DNA of 64,000 nucleotides from Phocaeicola vulgatus (GTDB lineage: Bacteria > Bacteroidota > Bacteroidia > Bacteroidales > Tannerellaceae). The DNA lies in NCBI GenBank assembly GCA_022009975.1, contig CP091733.1, positions 389,001 to 453,000 of the forward strand, written 5' to 3'. The position numbers and the translations under genes were made by a program. Positions 37,090 through 46,934 of the stretch are shown here, piece after piece; position 1 is the first letter of the stretch; each line of letters starts with the position of its first letter. The notes below the pieces were generated by a model. It was not told the origin of the DNA. It did not search any database and saw only the letters and a list, made by a program, of their open reading frames with translations.

Positions 37090-37097
37090 CAAAGGTA
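37090..37097 (-). promoter_or_regulatory. Promoter -7 element for the MscS gene
   Basis: TACCTTTG on the minus strand, 58 bases upstream of the start. Confidence 0.5.
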
Positions 37098-37139
37098 TAA
37101 ATTATTTTTAATACGAGTGAAGAGGCCGAAATAAATACT

Positions 37140-37147
37140 TAGCTTTG
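37140..37147 (+). promoter_or_regulatory. Promoter -7 element for the TPR gene
   Basis: TAGCTTTG lies across the TTG at 37145 that would open the longer frame, which supports the downstream ATG at 37169. Confidence 0.5.
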
Positions 37148-37168
37148 CAGAAAAATATATGTGTGCGA

Positions 37169-38002
37169 ATGATGAGTAATAAAATTCTTGTTATAGGAAT
37201 ATTTGTTTTGTTGCAGCTGTTCAATACATTACCTGCCCAAACTTATGAAGAATGGATACAGAAAAGTTGTGATTGCATAGATAAGAATGATTGGATGGCA
37301 GCAGAAGAGGCGTTGAAAAATGCAATGCGTGAAGAACCGGGCAATCCGGCAAATTTCGCTTTGCTTTGTAATTTAGGGACGGTGCAACGCCGCCAAGGGA
37401 AAAAAGAGGAGGCTGTGGTTTCATATACGGCAGCTTTGGCCCGTCACCCGCGCAGTTTGACTATATTGGAGAACCGGGCTTCTCTCTATACTGAATTGGG
37501 AGAAAATGATAAAGCCATTAACGATTACAATGCCCTGTTGGTTATAGAACCGGAAGATCAAGAGGCTCTCTATTGCCGTGGGTTGCTTTATTTGGCAAAG
37601 AAGCAATATACTTCGGCAGAAGCGGATTTTGACAAGATATTGTCGTTGAATGAAAAGTCGGTTAGGGCCCGTTTGGGTTATGCCATATTGGAAAAGACGA
37701 GAGGCAACTACGAGGAGAGCGAGAAGATTTATAACTACTTGATAGGGGAGATGCCCCGTGACTGGATATTATATGAAGGACGGGCTGATTTGTATTTCCT
37801 TATGGGGAAAAACTCAAGGGCGATGGCTGATTTGAACAAATTGTTTGTGGAAACAACGCCCACGGCATCACTTTATATATTACGCAGCAAGGTGAAGATA
37901 GCCCAATATGAGAAAGCGGCAGCCTTGAAGGACTTGGAGAAAGCAAAAGAAATGGGCTATGATTCGGCTATTGTCGATGAATTGATGCGGATGTGCAAAT
38001 AG
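37169..38002 (+). CDS. Secreted TPR repeat protein
   Basis: A 277-residue protein with a signal peptide (ILVIGIFVLLQLFNTLPAQ) and about six TPR units in series (for example FALLCNLGTVQRRQGKKEEAV, ALYCRGLLYLAKKQYTSAEAD, LYEGRADLYFLMGKNSRAMA). TPR proteins act as scaffolds. Its periplasmic location is inferred from the signal. It is followed by a HAD hydrolase 77 bases later. The specific partner is unknown. Confidence 0.75.
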   Translation: MMSNKILVIGIFVLLQLFNTLPAQTYEEWIQKSCDCIDKNDWMAAEEALKNAMREEPGNPANFALLCNLGTVQRRQGKKEEAVVSYTAALARHPRSLTILENRASLYTELGENDKAINDYNALLVIEPEDQEALYCRGLLYLAKKQYTSAEADFDKILSLNEKSVRARLGYAILEKTRGNYEESEKIYNYLIGEMPRDWILYEGRADLYFLMGKNSRAMADLNKLFVETTPTASLYILRSKVKIAQYEKAAALKDLEKAKEMGYDSAIVDELMRMCK

Positions 38003-38079
38003 AAGTCTGATTTGTCTCTTTGAGAAGGCGAAAGGTAACAAGCTGTGTTTTTAGTTGAGAATAAAATAGTTAAACAAAA

Positions 38080-38702
38080 ATGATAAAGAATTTGATATTT
38101 GACTTCGGGAAAGTTCTCGTTGACTATGACTTCGAGGCGTTTTTCAAGGAACATGTTCCCGATGTGGAAAGGCGTCAAGAACTCACACCTCTGTTATACA
38201 ATGAAGCGTTTCAACGCCAACTTGACAGGGAAGAAAAGTCTTTCGATGAAATCTTGGAAGATGTGGTCAATAAGAACAAAGGTCTTGAACCGGAAATCCG
38301 TTTTTCAAGGTGCATTATCCTGAGATTGTTACCGGGGAAATCCAAGGAATGAAGGATTTGCTTATTCAAATGAAAAAGGAGGGCTATAAACTTTATGGCT
38401 TGACAAACTGGTGCAGCAAGGTCTATTCCACAATGGAGCGTTTTGATATCTTCCGGCTTTTGGATGGGCAAATCATTTCATCAGAGGAACATGCTATCAA
38501 GCCTGAACCTGCTATTTACCAATGCTTGTTTGAAAGGTTCAATCTTAAACCGGAGGAATGTGTGTTTACGGATGATAGGGCAGAGAATATTGAAGGAGGA
38601 AGAGCTTTGGGAATGGAAGGCATCGTGTTTCATGACGCAAAGCAATATGAACAGGAATTGAGACGGGTTCTCGAAGAAAAGAAGAATGTCAATTATCAAT
38701 AA
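38080..38702 (+). CDS. HAD-superfamily hydrolase (frameshifted)
   Basis: About 207 residues after repair. The N-terminal motif I is FDFGKVLVDYD (DxG variant; the nucleophile aspartate is in FDF), motif II is YGLTNW, and the C-terminal acidic motif is CVFTDDRAENIEGG. A missing T near 38300-38306 shifts the frame, and the second frame resumes FKVHYPEIVTGEIQGMK. The family includes phosphoglycolate and other small-molecule phosphatases. The substrate is not readable here. A nitroreductase gene begins 1 base after its stop. Confidence 0.85.
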
Positions 38703-38703
38703 A

Positions 38704-39390
38704 ATGACAATACAGGAAGCAATAGAAGCACGGCACAGTGTGCGCAGATACATTCATAAAGCTCTGACGGAGGATATCATTGCCAAATTGCAAGCAAAGA
38801 TTGATGAGTGTAACAGGTCGGGCGGGTTGAATATCCAACTCGTAGTCAATGAAACGCAGGCTTTCTCCGGAGTAATGGCTTACGGTAAGTTTTCCGGTGT
38901 TGAAAACTACTTGGTGATGGTCGGGAAGAAGGACGCTACACTGGATGAACGAATTGGATATTACGGAGAAGAATTGGTCCTTTTGGCACAACAGTTGGGA
39001 CTCAATACCTGTTGGGCTGGTTTGTCCTACCGGAAAGTCAAAGATGCCTATGTCGTTCGTGAGGATGAGAAGCTCGCCTGTATGATAGCCCTTGGCTATG
39101 GCGAGAGTCAAGGTGTAAATCATAAAAGCAGGACAATCGAAGAGGTAAGCAATGGATACGATACCGCTCCGGAATGGTTTAAAGAGGGAGTGACGGCAGC
39201 TCTTCTTGCTCCTACAGCCATCAACCAGCAGAAGTTCTATTTTGAATACCAATCGGCAGAAGGCGGTAAAGTCCATAAAGTGAAAGCATCAAGACGTTTC
39301 TCTATAGTTGGTTATACTCAGATGGATCTTGGAATAGCAAAACTCCATTTTGAGATAGGAGCAGGGAAAGACAATTTCGAGTGGGTTTGA
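38704..39390 (+). CDS. Nitroreductase-family protein
   Basis: A 228-residue flavin-dependent oxidoreductase-like protein. The N-terminal EAIEARHSVRRY motif for FMN binding, the LGLNTCWAGL segment and the C-terminal MDLGIAKLHFEIGAG fit the nitroreductase fold. Length is near the family norm. Substrate is unknown. The start codon is ATG at 38704, and an upstream in-frame Met overlaps the HAD end. It is possibly co-transcribed with the HAD hydrolase. Confidence 0.82.
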   Translation: MTIQEAIEARHSVRRYIHKALTEDIIAKLQAKIDECNRSGGLNIQLVVNETQAFSGVMAYGKFSGVENYLVMVGKKDATLDERIGYYGEELVLLAQQLGLNTCWAGLSYRKVKDAYVVREDEKLACMIALGYGESQGVNHKSRTIEEVSNGYDTAPEWFKEGVTAALLAPTAINQQKFYFEYQSAEGGKVHKVKASRRFSIVGYTQMDLGIAKLHFEIGAGKDNFEWV

Positions 39391-39444
39391 TATTGGAGCG
39401 CCACTTTTTCTTTTTACATTTTTTTATAAGTCATGATTTATAGC

Positions 39445-39452
39445 TAACTTTG
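39445..39452 (+). promoter_or_regulatory. Promoter -7 element for lepA
   Basis: TAACTTTG, 104 bases before the lepA start, fits the TAnnTTTG consensus. Confidence 0.5.
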
Positions 39453-39556
39453 CATAGCCGAAAGTGGAAGCCTACTTTTGGTAAAGAATGGGAATTGCGA
39501 AACGGCAGATGCATTTAAGGATAATAAATAGATAAAGACAAAGTTAGACAGGAAGA

Positions 39557-41350
39557 ATGAAGAATATCCGCAATTTTTTTGTATTATTGCCCATATTGAC
39601 CATGGAAAAAAAGTACCTTGGCAGACCGGTTGCTTGAATATACTAAGACAGTAGAAGGCCGTGATTTGCAAGACTCAGGTATTAGACAATATGGACTTGG
39701 AACGTGAACGTGGTATCACTATCAAGAGCCATGCTATCCAAATGAATTATACCTATAAGGGAGAGGAGTATATCTTGAATTTGATTGATACTCCGGGGCA
39801 TGTTGACTTTTTCCTATGAAGTGTCTCGTTCCATTGCAGCTTGCGAAGGTGCTCTGCTGATTGTCGATGCTTCTCAAGGTGTGCAAGCTCAGACAATTTC
39901 CAATTTGTATATGGCTATTGAAAATGATTTGGAAATCATACCGGTACTAAACAAGATTGATTTGCCAAGTGCTATGCCGGAACAGGTGGAAGATGAAATC
40001 ATTGAGCTGTTGGGATGCGACCGTAGTGAAATCCTGCGGGCGAGTGGTAAGACAGGCGAAGGCATCGAAGAAGTCTTAAATGCCATTGTCGAGAAGGTGC
40101 CGGCTCCTAAAGGAGATCCGGATGCGCCGTTGCAATGTTTGATATTCGATTCGATCTTTAACTCTTTCCGTGGTATCATTGCCTATTTCAAAGTTGAAAA
40201 TGGTGTAATCCGCAAAGGCGACCGTGTGAAGTTTATCGCAACAGGAAAAGAATATGAAGCGGACGAGGTAGGTATTTTGAAGTTGGATATGTCGCCTCGT
40301 GATGAAGTGAGGACGGGTGATGTGGGATATATCATTTCCGGTATCAAAACCTCTCGTGAAGTCCGGGTCGGCGATACGATAACCCATGTGGTTAATCCAG
40401 CGAAGGAAGCCATTGCCGGTTTTGAAGAAGTAAAGCCGATGGTCTTTGCAGGTGTTTATCCAATCGAAACAGAAGATTTTGAGAATTTGCGTGCTTCATT
40501 GGAGAAGTTGCAACTGAATGATGCTTCTTTGACATTCCAACCGGAAAGTTCGGCAGCTTTGGGTTTCGGATTCCGTTGCGGTTTCTTAGGCTTGTTGCAC
40601 ATGGAGATTGTGCAAGAACGTTTGGATCGTGAGTTCAATATGAACGTGATTACGACAGTGCCTAACGTTTCTTACAATGTGTATGACAAGAAAGGAAATT
40701 GTAAAGAGGTGCATAATCCGAGCGGATTGCCAGATCCAACATTGATAGATCATATTGAAGAGCCATATATAAGGGCATCAGTCATTACAAATACGGCATA
40801 CATTGGTCCGATTATGACACTTTGCTTGGGGAAAAGAGGCATTTTGGTGAGACAAAATTATATCTCTGGCGACCGTGTCGAAATCTTCTATGACCTTCCG
40901 TTAGGAGAAATTGTAATTGATTTCTATGACAAGTTGAAAAGTATATCAAAAGGATATGCCTCTTTCGATTACCATTTGAATGATTATCGTCCAAGTAAAT
41001 TGGTCAAATTGGATATCTTATTGAATGGCGAGCCAGTCGATGCGTTATCCACATTGACACATATTGATAATAGTGTCACATTTGGTCGTCGTATGTGTGA
41101 GAAGTTGAAGGAATTGATACCAAGGCAACAGTTTGAGATTGCTATCCAGGCAGCTATCGGTGCGAAAATCATAGCGAGGGAAACCATAAAGGCTGTTCGT
41201 AAAGATGTGACGGCAAAGTGTTATGGCGGTGACGTCTCCCGTAAACGTAAGTTGTTGGAGAAACAGAAAGAGGGAAAGAAGCGCATGAAGCAAATCGGAA
41301 CCGTAGAGGTGCCGCAGAAAGCCTTTTTGGCTGTCTTGAAATTGGATTGA
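39557..41350 (+). CDS. lepA: Elongation factor 4, LepA (four small insertions near the N-terminus)
   Basis: A 595-residue ribosomal back-translocase GTPase after repair. The P-loop (IAHIDHGKSTLADR), DTPGHVDFSYEVSRS and NKIDLPSA motifs are found, the first two across broken frames. Elongation factor domains II-V follow and the C-terminus ends IGTVEVPQKAFLAVLKLD. Four errors lie within 240 bases: T7 instead of T5 (39574-39580), A7 instead of A5 (39606-39612), a surplus T near 39674 and T5 instead of T4 (39808-39812). They total six extra bases, so the frame is restored. The gene is either a sequencing artefact or decayed. Confidence 0.92.
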
Positions 41351-41373
41351 TATCCTTTAAAGTCTGCATCTGG

Positions 41374-41437
41374 CATTTTACTAATTCTGACATACTTAAA
41401 GGGGCTGCATCAAAACATCTATTTTGACGCAGCCCCT
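41374..41437. repeat. Inverted-repeat family, copy F (right end plus hairpin)
   Basis: TTTTACTAATTCTGACATAC is followed by the GGGGCTGCATCAAAAC / TTTTGACGCAGCCCC hairpin (41398-41437). It lies between converging lepA and lpxA, so it could terminate both. No matching left end is seen. Confidence 0.65.
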
Positions 41438-41456
41438 TCTTGTGCCTATAAAATTG

Positions 41457-42239
41457 TTAGTCGCGAATAATACCTAACTTGGTCGCATTGACAAAATCAA
41501 TGATGTGCTGAATTTCAGGACTCATAGGAACCTGATCCTTTATCATAAGAATTGCATCAAAGATACTGCAATGGCCTTGGTAAATGATTCGGTAAGCATG
41601 GCTGATATGTTTGATGACCTTTTCCGCAAAGCCTTCATGGGTTAATACGACAGCATTCACACCATAATAAGATATCGGCTCTTTTGCTGCCACTATATAA
41701 GGCGGTATATCATTACGGAAACGACAGCCTGTCTGTATCAATGACCAAGCTCCCACGCGAGAACCTTGGCTTGCCAAAACATTGCCACCGAATATTACAC
41801 AATCTTCCAATAAGCAATTCCCGGAAATCTTACTTCCGTATCCCATCACGCAGGAATTACCGATTTGAGTATCATGGGAAATATGAACTCCTTCGTGGAT
41901 AAAGTTCCCATTCCCAATTATTGTTCTACCATCAGGAAAGGTGGAGCGATTAATCACCGCATTCTCGCGAATCACATTGTTGTCTCCGATCTGTAGGATT
42001 GTTTCGTCCCCTTTATATTTGAAATCTTGAGGTTCTGCACCTAAAACCGCATTTTGGAATACACGGTTGTTCTTCCCCATGCGTGTTCCGCTTAAGACGC
42101 TCGCATAAGGCTTGATTTCACAGTTGTCACCGATAACCACATTCTTATCAATATAGGCAAACGGATGAATCGTAACGTTGTCCCCCAATTGTGCTGTAGG
42201 ATCAACAAATGCCAATGGGCTAATATTTGCGTTGCTCAT
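41457..42239 (-). CDS. lpxA: UDP-N-acetylglucosamine acyltransferase LpxA
   Basis: A 260-residue left-handed beta-helix enzyme that transfers the first 3-hydroxyacyl chain in lipid A synthesis. Hexapeptide repeats (VTIHPFAYIDKNVVIGDNCEI), the catalytic HEGVHISHDTQIGN region and a helical C-terminal domain (DAILMIKDQVPMSPEIQHIIDF) are all present. Its length is normal. No lpxD or fabZ gene is adjacent in this window. It is followed by the RND efflux operon in the same direction, 12 bases from the outer-membrane factor stop. Confidence 0.92.
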   Translation of the reverse strand: MSNANISPLAFVDPTAQLGDNVTIHPFAYIDKNVVIGDNCEIKPYASVLSGTRMGKNNRVFQNAVLGAEPQDFKYKGDETILQIGDNNVIRENAVINRSTFPDGRTIIGNGNFIHEGVHISHDTQIGNSCVMGYGSKISGNCLLEDCVIFGGNVLASQGSRVGAWSLIQTGCRFRNDIPPYIVAAKEPISYYGVNAVVLTHEGFAEKVIKHISHAYRIIYQGHCSIFDAILMIKDQVPMSPEIQHIIDFVNATKLGIIRD

Positions 42240-42251
42240 AAGAATTAGATT

Positions 42252-43643
42252 TTAATTTCTGCCTCCGCCAACAGCACTATACAGGGAAATGACTGCCTGC
42301 ATTCGTTGTACGTTGTCTGAGACTTCTGTTAATTGTGCACTCAACAGGTTTTGCTGAGCAGTTAAAATCTCTAAGTAAGTAGCCTGGGCATTTTGGAATA
42401 AAGCTTTCGTGTAAGTGACAGCTTTTGTCAAGTCCTCGACTCTTGCTTTGTCATGAACCAACTTGTTGTTAGATGCCTCATACAAGTGAAGAGCATTGCT
42501 GACCTCTTTCCCTGCGGATAAGATAGTCTGCTGGTAGTTCATTTTGGCAATTTCCTCTTCAGCTTTTGTTACTTTCAAGTTGGCAACCAATTTACCATTG
42601 TTGAAAATAGGCTGTGCCAATGAAGCTAAAGCTTGGAACATGAATTGACCTGGATTCGCTACTGAAATGCCAGAACCGTTTGTCCATCCTGCTGTAGCTG
42701 TAATGCTAAGACCAGGATAGAATGCCGCACGAGCTTGGTTCGTTGAATAATAAGCCTTTGCCAATGTCATTTCAGCAATCTTCACATCCGGACGGTTCTC
42801 CAATAGTTGCAATGGAACACCTGTCATCAGTTCCTCCGGCATTGCTTGCTGATCCAATGTGCTACGGTCTATTTTCTGAGGAGCCTTTGCCAACAAGACT
42901 GAAAGAGAATTCTCTGTTTCACGTACGCTGCGCTTCAAATCGATTAAAGAAGCCTGTACTGCTTCATAGGCTGCACGAATCTGCGTTACGGCAGCTTCCG
43001 TAGTCATACCTGCTATTTTCATAGCTTCCATAACTCGTACATTCTCTTTATAAATACCTACTGTCTCGGCTGTGATTTCCACTTGACGGTCCAACATCAG
43101 CAAGGTATAATAGGTGTTCGCAATGCCACAAATGAGTTGAGAACGTACAGCCTGCTGGGAATATTGGCTTTGAAGATATGCCGTCTTTTGTCCGCGGCTT
43201 GAGTTCAGCAATTTGCCAAACAAGTCCACTTGCCAAGTTGCCACTGCCGGTGTAGAATAAGCCTTGACATAATCTCCACTGCCAATAGTAGTAATGGTCC
43301 CTTGAGGAGCGAGGTTGATGGATGGAAGATAAGCAAGGCGGGCAGATGTAAGCATTACTTTCGCTTCTTCTACACGCAACACGGCTGCTTGCATATTCAC
43401 ATTGTTTTCCAATCCTTCTTCAATCAAAGCCTGTAGTTTCGGATCTGTGAAAATCTCTTTCCAAGAGACATTAGCAATATTGGCGGTATCAGTTACAGCC
43501 AAAGTGTCTGTCTCCGAGATAGGATCTCGATAAATCCCGGATGCGTCAATCGAGTCGGGACGGTCGTATGCTTTGTAGATATGGCAACTGCTTAATAAAG
43601 CAGTTGCACACATCATCATGATTATATTTCTTTTCTGAATCAT
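42252..43643 (-). CDS. RND efflux outer-membrane lipoprotein (TolC/NodT family)
   Basis: About 463 residues from the chosen start. The N-terminal lipobox LLSSCHIYKAYDRP marks a lipoprotein of the NodT family. Two related outer-membrane-efflux halves follow, with long coiled helices (AVLRVEEAKVMLTSARLAYLPSI and AELTLAKAYYS-like). It is the exit duct of the pump encoded upstream. I start at the ATG at 43643, because the longer frame overlaps the pump gene. The RND pump gene ends 10 bases before. Confidence 0.9.
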   Translation of the reverse strand: MIQKRNIIMMMCATALLSSCHIYKAYDRPDSIDASGIYRDPISETDTLAVTDTANIANVSWKEIFTDPKLQALIEEGLENNVNMQAAVLRVEEAKVMLTSARLAYLPSINLAPQGTITTIGSGDYVKAYSTPAVATWQVDLFGKLLNSSRGQKTAYLQSQYSQQAVRSQLICGIANTYYTLLMLDRQVEITAETVGIYKENVRVMEAMKIAGMTTEAAVTQIRAAYEAVQASLIDLKRSVRETENSLSVLLAKAPQKIDRSTLDQQAMPEELMTGVPLQLLENRPDVKIAEMTLAKAYYSTNQARAAFYPGLSITATAGWTNGSGISVANPGQFMFQALASLAQPIFNNGKLVANLKVTKAEEEIAKMNYQQTILSAGKEVSNALHLYEASNNKLVHDKARVEDLTKAVTYTKALFQNAQATYLEILTAQQNLLSAQLTEVSDNVQRMQAVISLYSAVGGGRN

Positions 43644-43653
43644 AATGTTTCTC

Positions 43654-46600
43654 TTATTTCTTTGCGTATTGTTCAATTTCCGAATTCATATCGCTATTGT
43701 CCAAATCCTCCCATTCAATAGGTTTTAACTTTTCCTGTAAGTATTGGAATACAACGAACAATACCGGAACAATAAAGATCTGGAAGATCATACCGATTAA
43801 CATACCACCGATTGCGGAAGCTCCCAATGTACGGTTACCGTGGGCACCAGCTCCGGTTGCAATCAACAGAGGAATCAAACCGACAATCATGGCCAATGAG
43901 GTCATCAAGATAGGACGTAGACGGGCTGCAGCTCCCAAAACAGCTGCCCAGCTTATACTCATACCCATCTTACGACGGTCCAAGGCAAACTCAACAATCA
44001 AGATGGCGTTCTTTGCCAACAGACCCATCAACATAATCAATGCGATCTGCATATAGATATCGTTTGACATCGTACCGATAATCATCTTCAATGCAGAGAT
44101 GCTGCCCAAAGCTGCAAAACCGTTGACGAAAATGAAGCTACCCATCAAACCGAATGGTATGGATAACAATACTGCTAACGGAAGGATGTAACTTTCGTAC
44201 TGGGCACTCAGCAACAAGAACACGAACACGAAACAGAGAACGAAAATCAAACCTGTCGTGCTACCGCTGGTTTCAGCCTCTTCACGCGCCATACCTCCTA
44301 ATTCATATCCGAATCCGGTTGGAAGGTTAGTCTTGGATACTTCTGAAATAGCTGCCAATGCTTGGCCTGAAGTATAACCTGCTGCCGGTGAAACCATCAC
44401 TTTGATAGATGTATAAAGGTTGAAACGGTTGATGATATCCGGACCATACACCTTCTTTAATGAGACGAACTGTGTGATAGGAGCCATTTCATTGCCATTT
44501 CTAACCATGATTCGGTTCAAAGTCTCTTCGTTCTTTCTGTCGTCCGGTGAACCTTGTACCATGACACGATACATCTTACCGAAACGGTTGAAGTTAGAAG
44601 CGTACAAACCACCATAATATCCCTGCATGGTAGACAAAATAGCACTTGGGCTGATGCCTGCTTTCTTACATGCCGCTACGTCAATGTCCAACATGTATTG
44701 CGGGAAATTAGCATTAAAGGTTGTCTGGGCTGTCTTGATTTCCGGACGGGTTTTCAATGCGTCTATATAACTATTGACAACTTCAGAGAAATGATCCAAC
44801 GAACCTCCGGTTTTATCCTGCATGTTCAACTCGATATCGCTTGATGCGGAGTAACCAGGAATCATAGGAGGAGCAAAGAACAACACCTGTGCATCTTTGA
44901 TTACCTTTTGCGCGCGCATGAACAGTGTAGCATAGATGATATCCGCATTTTGCATCATAGAGCGTTCTTCCCAATCTTTCAATTTCACAATGACAGAACC
45001 GTATCCAGGACCTTGACCACCGATGAAGCTATATCCTGAGATGATTGTACGAGATTCAACAGATGGGTCAGAGGCAACCAAACTGTCAACCTGGTTCAAG
45101 ATTTCCATTGCTCTTTCTTGTGAAGTACCAGCTGGCAAAGTAATAGCACCCATAATTGTACCTGTATCTTCTGTCGGAACCATACCTGTCGGTGTAGTCT
45201 GCATCAAGACTGCCAAAATAACTATGGAAGCAGCAACAATGCTGAAAGAAAGAACTTTCTTCTGAATAAAGAATACGACACGTTTCTTATATCCTTGCAA
45301 CATCTTTTCGTATGCCACGTTGAATGAAGTATGGAAACGTGAAATGAAAGTGGATTTCTTCTCATGTCCATTTTCATCATGTGGTTTCAAGAATAGGGCA
45401 CAAAGGGCTGGTGACAATGTCAAGGCGTTCAATGCGGAGAAACCGATGGAAATAGCCATGGTCAAACCGAATTGGCGGTAGAACGTACCGGCTGTTCCTT
45501 CCATGAAGCTTACCGGGATAAACACGGACATCATGACCAATGTGATGGAAACGATAGCTCCACCCAACTCGCTCATGGCATCGATTGATGCTTGTTTCAC
45601 GGACTTATAACCTTGGTCCAGTTTGGCGTGGACTCCCTCCACGACGACTATGGCATCATCGACCACAATCGCGATAGCCAACACCATAGCTGACAAAGTC
45701 AACAAGTTCAAGCTAAAGCCAATCAACTTCAAAACGAAGAATGTACCAATCAAGGCTACCGGGATGGCAATCGCAGGAATCAAAGTTGAACGCATATCTT
45801 GCAAGAAGATATATACTACAATAAATACCAAGATAAATGCCTCTATCAAAGTCTTGATAACCTCATGGATGGAGGCGAACAAGAAGTCATTCGCACTTTG
45901 GGCAATATTGATTTCCATACCTGCCGGCAAGTTCTCTTGCGCCGCTTTCAACAACTCTTCCAAGTCCATGATCGTCTGGGTCGCATTCGTTCCAGCCATC
46001 TGGAAGATGATACCCGTTACAGCCTTATGTCCGTTCACGGTATTGTTGAAACGGTAGCTCAATCGTCCCAATTCAATTGTGGAAACGTCACCTAAACGAA
46101 GGATTTCTCCATTAGGCAATGCTTTTACTACGATATTCTCAAACTCTTCCTGTTCCTGCAAACGACCTTTGTAACGGATGGTGTATTGGTAAGTCTGATT
46201 ACCTTGTTCACCAAATTGGCCCGGTGCGGCTTCGATGTTCTGTTCCGCCAAGGCTGAAGAGATATCGGATGGAATCAAGTTGTATTTAGCCATGATGTCT
46301 GGTTTCAACCAAATACGCATGGCGTAATCTTGACCCATGACCATCGCATCACCCACACCTTTTACACGTTTCAATTCCGGAATGATGTTGATGTTGGCAT
46401 AGTTCTCCAAGAACTCGATGTTATATTTGTCTTCTGTATCTACGACTGAGAAAATCAACAACATGGAAGTCTGTCTCTTTTGAGTCGTGACACCAATCTT
46501 TGTTACTTCTTGAGGCAACAAACCCTGAGCCATGGACACGCGGTTCTGAACGTTTACCGCTGCCATATCCGGGTCAGTTCCTTGTTTGAAATAGACGCTG

Positions 46601-46872
46601 ATGGAAGCTGCACCCGTATTGGTTGCGGAAGAACTGATATACATCATGTTTTCCACACCGTTGATTTGGTCTTCCAACGGGGCGATTACGGAGTTCAATA
46701 CGGTTTGTGCATTAGCACCCGTATAGGTTGCACTCACTGAAACAGTTGGAGGTGCAATATCCGGATACTGTGTAATAGGCAGAGTGGCCAAGCCAATCAC
46801 ACCCAAGATAACAATCAATATGGAAATTACCGTTGACAGTACCGGGCGGTTAATAAATCTATCTAACTTCAT
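43654..46872 (-). CDS. RND multidrug efflux permease (AcrB type, HAE1 family)
   Basis: A 1072-residue inner-membrane proton antiporter. The first helix (PVLSTVISILIVILGVIGL), the periplasmic porter loops, and the TM4 motif with the proton-relay aspartates (AIAIVVDDAIVVVEG) are present. The second half repeats the fold (LMGLLAKNAILIVEFA). It exports hydrophobic or amphiphilic drugs in exchange for protons. The order is membrane-fusion protein, pump, outer-membrane factor. It is intact. Confidence 0.95.
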   Translation of the reverse strand: MKLDRFINRPVLSTVISILIVILGVIGLATLPITQYPDIAPPTVSVSATYTGANAQTVLNSVIAPLEDQINGVENMMYISSSATNTGAASISVYFKQGTDPDMAAVNVQNRVSMAQGLLPQEVTKIGVTTQKRQTSMLLIFSVVDTEDKYNIEFLENYANINIIPELKRVKGVGDAMVMGQDYAMRIWLKPDIMAKYNLIPSDISSALAEQNIEAAPGQFGEQGNQTYQYTIRYKGRLQEQEEFENIVVKALPNGEILRLGDVSTIELGRLSYRFNNTVNGHKAVTGIIFQMAGTNATQTIMDLEELLKAAQENLPAGMEINIAQSANDFLFASIHEVIKTLIEAFILVFIVVYIFLQDMRSTLIPAIAIPVALIGTFFVLKLIGFSLNLLTLSAMVLAIAIVVDDAIVVVEGVHAKLDQGYKSVKQASIDAMSELGGAIVSITLVMMSVFIPVSFMEGTAGTFYRQFGLTMAISIGFSALNALTLSPALCALFLKPHDENGHEKKSTFISRFHTSFNVAYEKMLQGYKKRVVFFIQKKVLSFSIVAASIVILAVLMQTTPTGMVPTEDTGTIMGAITLPAGTSQERAMEILNQVDSLVASDPSVESRTIISGYSFIGGQGPGYGSVIVKLKDWEERSMMQNADIIYATLFMRAQKVIKDAQVLFFAPPMIPGYSASSDIELNMQDKTGGSLDHFSEVVNSYIDALKTRPEIKTAQTTFNANFPQYMLDIDVAACKKAGISPSAILSTMQGYYGGLYASNFNRFGKMYRVMVQGSPDDRKNEETLNRIMVRNGNEMAPITQFVSLKKVYGPDIINRFNLYTSIKVMVSPAAGYTSGQALAAISEVSKTNLPTGFGYELGGMAREEAETSGSTTGLIFVLCFVFVFLLLSAQYESYILPLAVLLSIPFGLMGSFIFVNGFAALGSISALKMIIGTMSNDIYMQIALIMLMGLLAKNAILIVEFALDRRKMGMSISWAAVLGAAARLRPILMTSLAMIVGLIPLLIATGAGAHGNRTLGASAIGGMLIGMIFQIFIVPVLFVVFQYLQEKLKPIEWEDLDNSDMNSEIEQYAKK

Positions 46873-46934
46873 TTACTTTCTTGTTTAATATTTGCGTTTA
46901 TGACCTGAATTTACATTGCAGTGACGCTTCTTGA

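Noticed and set aside
37145..37168. TTG start for the TPR gene
   Set aside because: It overlaps a good -7 promoter element, so translation there would precede transcription start.
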